This document shows positions 54,471 through 64,000 of a stretch of DNA of 64,000 nt, piece after piece (the first letter of the stretch is position 1; each line of letters starts with the position of its first letter). The DNA is taken from NCBI RefSeq assembly GCF_028858725.1, contig NC_084763.1:57993152-58057151 (forward strand), in the 5' to 3' direction. A program made the position numbers and the translations under genes. Origin of the DNA: Colius striatus. Its lineage: Eukaryota > Chordata > Aves > Coliiformes > Coliidae. The notes beneath the pieces were generated by a model. That model did no database searches, was not told the DNA's origin, and saw nothing but the letters and a program-made list of their open reading frames with translations.

Positions 54471-56879
54471 TTGTCCCTCTGCAGCAGCATTTCACAGTCA
54501 ATTGTGCTTTTCCTTCCCAAACCACCCCACAAAAAGCAATCCCACCTCACACAGGTTAACTCAGGAGGCAGCTGCCTGGGGTGACAGATCCCATTTCCAC
54601 TCACAGCCTGACACCCAAAACATATATATATATACACATAAATAGCTTTCCAAAGTTAGTGAAGGCCTTGCTGTTGGCTTCAAAAAAACCTATTGCCAAA
54701 TTCCTCCCACGCTGGCTCTGAAGTTACATAAACCCCCCACCCATCCCTGTTCCAAGCCTGAGGAAGGAGCTGGCACACAGCAGAGCTGGCACCACACGAG
54801 CGTGCCTACGGGAGCTGGGGATGCAGCCAAACACCCAACCCTGAGGCTTTCCAGCAGCTTTCCAGCCCCAGAGCTTTAGGGTGAATCTCTGTTGTTCCCC
54901 CTCTGGCTGCAGGTGTAGAAAGGGAAGACTGTTGGGAAAATGAGCACTGAATTCATGCACCCCTTCCTGCGGGTGGGAAGGGAAAAGCTTGGTTGAAACC
55001 TGTAACTCAGGCAAAAGTGAACAACTCTAGCAACAAATGCCTAAGGAAGGGAACTGCACCATCTTCTCTTTGTCTGCAGCAGCCCTAGGCACTAATATTT
55101 ACCAAAAAACCCATCAGTCTGCCACTACAGCAAAAGTAAACAACAATTTGGCCCGTCTGCCAGTTAAGTCTGAACAACTGAGGGCAAACAGCAGTCAGGT
55201 GAGGGCAAGACGTGCCTCCACACACCCCCCAAGTGCAGCCACAGCACACCCCAGACCCCCACACCAGGCAGAGGGGCTTGCTTTGTAGAAAACGCTTTTT
55301 TTTTTAAGGCTGTGGACCCAAATTTCTACCAAACTCCTTGTTTTTCCTGCTCCAGGAAACCTCCCAGCTTTGTCCCCCCTGTTGAGGTTGAACTGTGAGG
55401 TTCAGCAGAGCTGGGGTACTTCAGAGATGCTCAGGGAGCAAGTGAAGGAGCCTTGTCTCCTAATTTGAACTCTATGTGGGCTTTGCTCATGCTGAAAAAG
55501 CAAAGAAAACAACAACACAGCCTCAGGCTTCCCAAGTCTAAATGACAAATGCTGGTCTGGAGCAAGACAAAACTCAAAGAGCCTCATCTCCCACATGTCC
55601 CCTTTTGTTGCTTTTCTCTCTTCCTCTTTCTAAAGAGAGTAAATCTGGAAGCCTAAAGCTCTCATTTAAACCTCTGCAGGACTGACAGGCTGCAAAGCCC
55701 CATTCCCAGCAGGCACTCAGCTCACCTTGCTTTAGGGGGTATTGTGCAGGCATTAGCATAGGTGCATCTGAAAGCCTGCCTGCCTCAGCAATCACCTTCC
55801 CTTCTGAGGAAAGGAAACAAAGTGCAACACCTCAGCACTCAGAGGATAATCCCAGCCTCCAGATTGGTTTTGCTTTGGTGGGGTTCGGCCAGAAACGTGG
55901 GGGGATGCAGATGGGACTTCCAAGGCTGCTCATGGATCCACCAGAGCTTCAGCCACAACAGCGGGGAGAAGAAAGCCAGACAGCAACACAACAAATGAGC
56001 ACTTCCAGGTGGAAATCTGCAGTCCTAGCAAGATCCTCCAGCCACAGAAGGGAATATCCTGATGGATTTCCCTGCTGTCTGGACAGAGGGCTGCACCTCC
56101 ACACTTCCACTGCAATGAAGTTCACTCTCACCCGGCTCCTGCCTCCCTCCAAACCAAAGGATGCGACAAAACACTTCCAGACCTCAAATGCTATCACCTC
56201 CCTGGCTTATTAGTCTCTAATGTGACCAAGCTAGAGATAAAACCCAAGGACAAACATGCAGAGTCTCTGTGGCTCTCTGATGGTGCTGAACTGCTGCAAG
56301 AGCTTTTTGTACAGAGCACTGTGCTTTTGGTACCCAAACGTGGCCCCGCTGCCAGGAACTCAACGACTGGGTAATGTACAACCAGGTAAAAAAGAGCAGT
56401 GAGGTTAATAGACAATCCTGCTCCTCCCCCTGCACCAGCCAGGGACAGAGGAAAGGCTAAAGCACACATGGGGCAGGGGAAAGGAAAGAAATCACTATCA
56501 AACATCTTCTTTAAACAGGAGGCTGAAACCAAGCCAAGCTCTCCAGAAAACGAGGTCAAGGGAGCTGTAAGTGTCTACCTGTCCTCAGGGCACAGCAGCC
56601 AGCCCCAGCTCTCTCATCCCCTGCTTTCCTCACCAGCACTGGCTGCTTTTGACACCGTTTTCCCTGGGTTTACAGTTGGAAGGTTGGAGCAGGGGAAGAG
56701 ACACCATTTGTCCTGTGCTGAAACAGGGAAGGACAGAACACACCCAGGAGCAGCAGCAGCTGAACACAGCAAATGCAAAAGGCTTTTTCTTTCAGCTTCA
56801 AAGGTGAGAAGGGCTGAGAGGCACCCTGCACAGACACAGGCAGCCAGGAAGGGATTCTGCTTTTAACATAGGTCTTGGG

Positions 56880-57160
56880 TCACAGAATCATTATGGCTGG
56901 GAAAGACCCTTAAGATCATGGAGTCCCAGCCCTGCCCTCACCCTGCCACAGCCACCAATGACCCACAGCCCTCAGCACCTCAGCCCCACGGCTTTGGGGT
57001 CCCTCCAGAGCTGGGAACGCCCCCAGCTCCCTGGGCAGCCTGGCACAGGGGCTGACACCCCTCTCAGGGAAACAGTTCTGCCTCAGCTCCAGCCTCAGCC
57101 TCCCCTGGAGCAACTTGAGCCTGTTTCCTGTTGTCCTATCACTTAGGAGAAGAGACTGAG
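56880..57160 (-). mobile_element. CR1 LINE 3' fragment
   Basis: Starts cacagaatcattatggctgg and shares the ctgacacccctctcagggaa block. Confidence 0.82.
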
Positions 57161-60100
57161 CCCCACCTCACCACAGCATCCCTCCTCCCAGAAGTTCCCT
57201 TGGATGCAAGCAAACAAACGTGTTTGTGTTCCACACAAGTGGTGGAAGGAGTTAGGGGAACCCAGCCCTAGAGAATCAGCTCCATCTGGAGTGACCCATG
57301 GGCTGTGTGCCTGCTGTGCCCTGCTCACCTGCCCCTTCTCCCACACAGGTGGACTGTGGTGACCCCCATGAGCTTCCACTTCAGGCCAGCCCAAGGTCCC
57401 TTTTCCCACCAGGCTGGAGAGGAGCCATCAAGGACAGAATCAAGAGGCATTACAACATGAGATGGAAAACTTACAGCGCTATGAACTTTTACCTTAAGCA
57501 TTTACACTCTGTTCCCTGCAGCTGGGGAAAATATAAGCTTAACAAAATATATCTAGTGTGAGCTGAAATGCCAGTTCTTTGCCATCTGGCAGCACCTGCA
57601 AAGGGACACACTATGAATTTAGGCCTGGCTCTGGCAGAGCCCATGCAGACCCCTCCCTGGGCAGGTCCACCTGATAGCCACCAAATCCTAAAGAGCAGGG
57701 AGCATCAGTCCTTGGAAAGCTTCTTTTCCTCCTCTGGAGCAGGGAAGGAGAGATTTCAGCAGCAGGTTTCAGAGTTAGCACCCCCCCATCAACAGCATTT
57801 AAATGGGGTCCCTTCTCAGGCAACCTCTGCCTCAAAGTGGTCTCCAAAGCACCTCCTTTGGAGGTGACCAGGCTCAGTCAGGAAATGTTTCACACATACC
57901 AGGCACTTTTAAAATGCATTTATCCCTACTTGTTGCAATTCACTCCTAAAATGTGTGCATAGCCCTGAGCCAGGCTGTCCTGGCCCCGGGGAAGGGTGAG
58001 GCTGCATCTAACACAAATGCAGTTGATCTGCTTATCACCTGCAGCAGGCAAGGAGGGGAAGATGCAGGACGGTTAGTGGCTCCCTTCCCCATGGGTTAAC
58101 AGCAAAGAACCCCAGATCACGTTAAAACCACCATCCCAGAGCCTGGCAGTGTGCAGGGCCAGCACTTCACTCCTCAGCTTCACCCACTCACCCAACAACT
58201 CCTGAGAGGCTCGATTTAAATCCTCCCTCCTCACAGGGCCAGGCCAGGCTTAAAAGCTCAGGGTCAGCTCCCAGCTCTGCAGCAGCCTCCCTGTGCAACG
58301 CTGAACAAGTCACCAAGGTGGTTCTCCCCCCATCACGAACAAAAGGAGAGAAAAATCAAGTGCCAGCCTTCTGCACAACTCCCTCACACACCCCTAGCGA
58401 TTCTAGGCTCGGGAGGGAAAGGAATCAGTAGCAAAAAGAAGAGTCTGGGGGTTCGTGTTCCTCAGAGCCCATCCCGTGCAACCACCAGGCTGCACTCAGA
58501 AAGTTCAGCGTGTGCTGCACCAAACTGCTCTGAGCTTAGAAGGTGTTTGATACCAAGGAAGAGAATTCAAGCGTTTAAAACCTGGCAAAAAGCAAGTGGC
58601 TACACCCAGCTTCCAAGCAAACAAACGCTTCTCTAAAGCATTCCTGTGCAGCAAGAGGGGAAGCAGAGGGAGGTCGGGAGCCTGAGAGCACGTGGCATCC
58701 TTTACAAACAATCCCCAGCAGGAATCCCCGAGCTGACTTACGATCATCCCGGTGACCGGCACAGGGCTTCCCTCCTGCCAGAGGAACCAGCAGCTCGGCG
58801 GCCACGGAGCTGCTGGGGAGATGCAGAGACGCTGAGGCTTCCTCTGGCCCCAGCAACGGCTCTGGGGAATTAGGTCTGTGTGCTAAAGAGGGGGAAAGAA
58901 ACACCCACCCCAATCGCAGAGCAGAAAGGCAATGCCCCTCCCTCGGAGGGCAGGCCCGGGGAGGAAGGGCTGGCTCCCCAGCATGAATCCCTCGGGCTAC
59001 ATCACATTCTCTGCAGCATCTTCCCCCCCATCTGCGCTGCTGGACCGGAGAAAAACTGGGGGGGACTTGTATCCTTCCTTTGCTCTCACTGTCCTACTAT
59101 ACTTGCATGGGTGAGCAAACTCCTGCCCTGACTTCATCACTAAGCCTGCATGACCCCCTTCTAGCACTGCAGGTCACTTTTGTCTCCTAAAATGCCCTGT
59201 CAATAACGATTTCTCTCCTGTTCTGGGACTGCAGCCTGAGCTTGCATCTCCCTGCTTCAGGAGCAACGCCACTGATGGAGATGGGGACACCTTCCACCAC
59301 CCAAAGAGTCTGGTGACACGGGGTGAGGTGGAAGCAGTCAGATGTGTCCCCTCAGTGCTCCCCAAAACAGAAAGCAGGCAGAAGAGGTTCACAAAAAACA
59401 TCTCCAACAACTTCAGACATTAAACCATTCCATTTCAGTGGGGTGTTCTTTCACCTTGAGCATCACAGCAAGGTCACCTTGTAACTCCCAAACAAGGAGA
59501 TGGCTTTCAATTACCAGGTGCCCCTAAACTCTGGCTTCAAAGGGCAGAACCCACACCCTGAAAACCCATTGTTGTCTCAGTGTGGGAAACAAAAGGCTGC
59601 AACAGCCCAGCTTAAGGTTGCTGCTTTAATATCAAATCCTCTCTGTCCTTTTCTTCCTTTCGCAACTTAGAGATGAAGTTTAATCCTGCACTACAGAACC
59701 TGCCCGGCAGGTTTAAGTCAGCACCGAGACACATCTTGGGAGCCACTCTGCATCCAATACAACAAAACAAACCCAAGCTCCCTGCAACACCAACTCCTGA
59801 AGAGTGGAGGGCTGCAAATGTGTTCTGAGCGAGGTTAAACTCAGCCTGAAAGAGCAAGAGAGGGAATGAGCAAAACCCCACACCCCGGGTGCTGCGGCGC
59901 AGCTGAACACGAGGTGACACCAGGCAGGGAATCGTCAAATTCAACTCCTCACACCCTCCTTTCCATGGACAACTGCAATAAAAGAGCAAGTTGGGAAGGG
60001 GCTGCATTAAGCAAACTCCAAGCAGTCAGCTCTGGAGCTATCTGGGAGGGACATGGATGCTACACGAGGCTGGAAACGTCATCAATTATTGTTTCTGCTC

Positions 60101-60279
60101 ACTCAGAGTGACAGGCTCTTTATTGCCAGCTGCAAAACTTACACCCATGCACTTCAGACAACCACACAGTTACAGCATGGTGGTGGCAAGTGGGAAATCC
60201 TTGAAGGATGGTGGGTCCTGCCTTGGGGCCACGTCAAGCTCAGGCAGTGCCACAGGCTGGGGCATGGGGGCTGGAAACT

Positions 60280-60552
60280 GCCCCGGGGGGGTTGGTGCCA
60301 GAGGCTGAAGATGAGCCAGCAGCGTGCCCAGGGGTCAAGAAGCCAGTGGCAGCCTGGCTGGGATCAGCAGCGGGGTGGCAGCAGGCCCAGGGCTGTGCCC
60401 ATCCCCTGAGGCTGCAGCTCCAGGGCTGTGTCAGTGCTGGGCCCCTCACTCCCTGCCACAGGGACACTGAGGGGCTGCAGCGTGGCCAGAGCCGGGCACA
60501 GAGCTGGGGAAGGGGCTGGAGCACAAGGGGCTGGGGAGGGGCTGAGGGAATT
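60280..60552 (+). mobile_element. CR1 LINE internal fragment
   Basis: Matches the internal parts of the 29697 and 36150 copies in reverse complement, including one copy of the unit expanded at 36610-36995. Confidence 0.75.
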
Positions 60553-62217
60553 CCCATTGCAAGGAAAACACTGCATTGCAAAGAGAGAATCAGAAGGCAG
60601 ACGAGAGAACCAGCTGAGAGCCTTCTCCAGGGGTGTCTCTGCCTCTTTTCCAAGCCGTCACGGAACTGTGGCATTCTGGAGAGCTCAGTTGATGCTGCTG
60701 TTGCTTATTAAGTGTGGAGTGTGTAATTATCTGTGCACGTGTCTGGGTGACTAAAGGTACCTGCTATGACTTGGAACTCAGAACATATCCCCTGGGTAGC
60801 CTACAGCTGCTACATTTGCTCGTTTTTTGAGAAAGCCAGCTGCTGGAGCACTCCCTCCCAGAGAGGCAACCCAAGGCCAGGACTGTCCCTGTCCCATTCA
60901 CACACACCATTCCATCTTTGATTACTCCACCATGGTGAGCCCCATCCATCCACACGGAGCTAAACCGAAGGGGAGAAGGATTCCCAGCGTGCTCACACAC
61001 AGGCAGCTCCTGCAAAATGCATCGTTTTCCTGCCTACAGGCAGCCCTGTTGGCAGAAACCACAGAGACCTCAACTGCACAAAGCCAAAATGTGGAGCTGT
61101 TTCACTTTTTCCCTCCTCTTTATTTCCCCTGAAGCTAAACCCTGCAGACCTTACCCTGCCTTTGCTGCACGCCACGTTTCCAGACCACGAGCAGATGGAG
61201 GAGTGACAGAGCTGTGAGTGGAAGCTTCCCAAGATCCAGGGCAGAAGGACAAGTCCAAAGATCCTCCTCCCTCAGAAACCAACAATGGTAAGAAGATGCA
61301 AAGTTGGGTACTGAAAAGCAGGGAGAAGACGACTTCTCCAAGAGCAGAGCTACAAACCTCAAGCTTTGCTTTGAAGTGAACTGGGCAACTGTGGCTGCAA
61401 CAGGAGAAAGGCAAGAGGAGGGAACAGAGGGCGCTGCCAGCACTGTCTCCTTCCTGCAGATACCCAACCTGGAGAAAAGTGACCTCATTTAATCCAGCTC
61501 TGCTGCAAACAACCAGCCTCAGACAGTTTGGGTCCAGATGGGAATTTTCCCGAGATGGCACCAAAAATAAGCCCAAACCCAAGCGAGGAATCTGTCTGAC
61601 AGCTTGGCCAGCCAGGTGAAGGTCCCCTTCCCACCACTGAGACAAATTTGGATGCATGAAGAGACTTTTCTCTAAATAAACTGACTCTTCAGAGGCATTG
61701 AGGCTTCACTGCAGAGCTGAAAAACCCCCAGGTACAACCAGGCAGCAAGAGAGACAAGTTCCTCCCTTCCTACTCCCCATTTCACACCCTGTGGGACCAT
61801 CCTTAGTCTGCTTAATAAAAGAAGGGAAAGCCAGGTGTGAAACTGAGCCTTTCCCTCCCATTAGCACTTCCCCAATGGATTAGAACAGGCTGTAGGACCC
61901 AAACTGGGGTATTGAACCACGGCACATTTGCCAGGAGCTTCTGCACCAGCCTTACCCATCACATTCCCCAGAGAAAAGCTGACCAAGCTCTGAAGTGAAG
62001 CCTGAACAGCCCCCGAGTCCCCTCAGCTGCAAGAGAAGAGCCACAGCTGCTGGCACAGCCCAAAACATGAAGTTTTAGATGGTTTGAATCCATCTCAAGT
62101 CCCAAGAACAAAACCAATGGGGTGTTCAAAAGCACTGGCCCTAAACCTCAACCCCAGCAAACCACCCACGTGCATCACCAGCATCACCGGCCTGGGGAGG
62201 CATGTGGCAGAGGAAAA

Positions 62218-62590
62218 GCACCTTCTGGTTGGAAAAGACCTTCAAGATCATCAAGTCCAACCCTTCACCTTGGACTGCAGAGTCCACCGCTAAACCACAT
62301 CTCTCAGCACCTCTCTCAGCTCCACAGCTTCGCAATGTGTCCGGGGGCGATGACTCCCCCACCTCCCTGAGCAGCCCATTCCAATGCTCAACGATCCTCT
62401 CGGTGAAATCTTCTCCCAAAAAGCAGCTAAACTCAAGCTGGGGAGGTTTACCTGCTGCAGGGTGTAAAAGCAGCAGCACATCAATCAGTCTGAGCCGTGG
62501 AGTGTGCAAAGGAACCTGCTGCAGCACCCTGGGGCAGAGACAGAACATGAAGGAATCCCCAGGAGGCTCAATCCGATCCATCTCGCCTCC
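62218..62590 (-). mobile_element. CR1 LINE 3' fragment
   Basis: ctggttggaaaagaccttca and agatcatcaagtccaaccct mark the reversed 3' region. Confidence 0.78.
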
Positions 62591-62983
62591 TGCAACGAGC
62601 CCACCAAGGTGGCACTTGTCTGAGAGGGTCCTCCACCCTCAGGGGACATGTGGGGGTCTGCTGGGAGGGAGCAGGGGTTCAGTGCAGGTTTGGCTGCATC
62701 AGCTGCATCACTGTTACGGCAGGAAGAGATGAAGCTACTCCTGCCAGCAGCCTCCGATGCGAACAGCCGCCGAGGAGGCGCAAGCTGGTGTCAGACAGCT
62801 CTGTGGAGGAGTTGCAGAGCTCAGAGGCTGGCCACAATGTTCTGCTGCATGCTGAAGTTCTCAAGAACCTGAGTTCTCGTTGCCAAGTGGGACACGGAGA
62901 GAGATCAACCAAGCAAAAGCCAACTGGAGCTTCTTTGCCAAGAGGAAATCTTTGGTAACCTCCATCAGCACGTACTCGGGTCA

Positions 62984-63305
62984 CCTGTAGATCCACATCC
63001 AGCTCCTGTAGCTCCACATCCAGCTCCTGTAGCTCCACCTCCACCTCCTGTAGATCCACCTCCACCTCCTGTAGATCCACCTCCACCTCCTGTAGCTCCA
63101 CATCCACCTCCTGTAGATCCACCTCCACCTCCTGTAGATCCACCTCCACCTCCTGTAGATCCACCTCCACCTCCTGTAGATCCACCTCCACCTCCTGTAG
63201 ATCCACATCCACCTCCTGTAGCTCCACATCCACCTCCTGTAGATCCACATCCACCTCCTGTAGATCCACATCCACCTCCTGTAGCTCCACATCCACCTCC
63301 TGCAG
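62984..63305. repeat. 21-bp tandem repeat, about 15 copies
   Basis: The unit tagatccacctccacctcct varies between agatcc and agctcc, and cacctcc and cacatcc. 21 bp is seven codons, so all three minus frames stay open (LQEVDVD-type heptads). It is flanked by CR1 sequence and is judged non-coding. Confidence 0.93.
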
Positions 63306-63344
63306 CCAACGTGCAGCTCCATCCCAGCACCAACACCCCCCCAT

Positions 63345-63475
63345 CCTTGGAAGGGCTCAAGGGCAGGTTGGACAAGGCTTTGAGCAAGTTCATCTAGCGA
63401 AAGCCATCGCTGCCCACAGCTTGGACTGGATGATCTCTGAAGGTCCCTTTTGACTCAAACCACTCAGTGAATCAT
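63345..63475 (+). mobile_element. CR1 LINE 3' fragment
   Basis: Contains gggcaggttggacaaggctt and ttggactggatgatctctga. Confidence 0.75.
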
Positions 63476-64000
63476 CCCCAGGACACACAAAGCTGCAGAT
63501 GCTCCAGGCCAGGCCGTGACCAACGCTCTCACGTCTCGCAGCAGCACAACCAAAAGCTGCCTCCTCCCTCCCAACACTCCAGCCACACACACCCCTCTTC
63601 ATCACAGCCCCAGGGGGATTGGGACTGGGGGATGAGTTGGCATCTCCAGCAGCAGCCAACAACCCACAGGTTTGGTTTTACCGGCCGCTCTCCGCCGCGG
63701 CAACTGACCAAACCTCTAACAGGGTGACGTTCCAGGGAGGGGATGGAGATGATGAGGCACGAGATATCCCCATCCCTGAAGGGAACCACCAGTGCCCCAC
63801 TGCAAACCAACCTCCTCTCGAGCTAAAAGCACGGGTGCTGGGAAGAGCGTGGCCTAAATACGCCGGTGAGGAAGCGACAAACACGAGGAGACACACGGCA
63901 AGAGGCGGAACGTGGAGGCAGGGACGGGGGGAAAAAGGCTCCTAATAACACACAAAGGCGTCCTGAGAGCTCTCAGAGCCCCAGCCCAGAGCACACACCC

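Larger units (their letters stand above)
52527..64000 (-). other. SETD2 intron 1 (partial)
   Basis: At least 11.5 kb up to the window edge. I searched for the expected first coding exon (peptide around GDFYDPEHPTP) and did not find it, so exon 1 and the promoter lie beyond 64000. Content: CR1 fragments, a 21-bp tandem repeat and otherwise ordinary non-coding sequence. Confidence 0.75.

Noticed and set aside
62679-63393. Minus-strand acidic heptad-repeat and Gly-rich frames resembling a coiled-coil or silk-like protein
   Set aside because: 21-bp satellite open in all frames, flanked by CR1 fragments.
1-64000. CRISPR arrays, operons or a defence system
   Set aside because: Tandem repeats here have no unique spacers of constant length and lie in introns, UTRs and intergenic DNA of a vertebrate genome. 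No cas-like genes were seen.
1-64000. tRNA, rRNA or microRNA genes
   Set aside because: I did not recognise any by eye; a covariance-model scan would be needed to exclude small RNAs in the introns.
63640-64000. Possible SETD2 exon 1 or promoter near the right edge
   Set aside because: Moderate CpG content only, and no sequence encoding the expected GDFYDPEHPTP peptide was found on the minus strand.

Overview
This is vertebrate nuclear DNA, almost certainly from a bird. The evidence is a split gene with consensus GT-AG exon borders, about 30 fragments of CR1 LINEs (the dominant avian retrotransposon) ending in the typical ATTCTRTG-like octamers, and a D-serine dehydratase gene of the type known from chicken. 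No operon, CRISPR array, prophage or other prokaryotic feature is present. Species cannot be fixed from the sequence alone.

Layout. (1) Positions 1-4210, plus strand: the last five coding exons of a D-serine dehydratase (DSD) gene, with a 73-bp minisatellite in one intron and a 19-bp minisatellite between the stop codon and an AATAAA signal. (2) 4370-8790, plus strand: a compact five-exon p75NTR-like gene, best read as NRADD. It has a CpG/CCAAT promoter, a signal peptide, one cysteine-rich module, a p75-type transmembrane segment and juxtamembrane region, and a final exon that looks like a shortened death domain. Its last intron is filled by a minisatellite with a 60-bp higher-order period. 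(3) 8800-10430: intergenic, mostly a 45-bp tandem repeat. (4) About 10430 to beyond 64000, minus strand: SETD2, the histone H3 lysine-36 trimethyltransferase. Coding exons 2-21 were placed to the base. The phases agree throughout and give 7627 coding nt, that is 2541 complete residues plus the last base of a split codon. With about 24 residues from a first exon beyond the right edge this makes about 2565 aa, essentially the human length (2564). AWS, SET, post-SET, WW and SRI domains are all intact. NRADD and SETD2 converge tail to tail, as in mammals.

The genes are ordinary single-copy vertebrate genes and do not form one pathway: DSD degrades D-serine, NRADD is a neurotrophin-receptor-like signalling protein, and SETD2 marks transcribed chromatin. 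I found no undescribed system. The most unusual points are the density of unrelated minisatellites in the first 14 kb, the apparent loss of the middle of the NRADD death domain, a GC-AG intron and a 16-nt microexon in SETD2, a CpG-rich segment with a strong minus-strand splice donor deep inside SETD2 intron 12, and a minisatellite built from an internal piece of a CR1 element.
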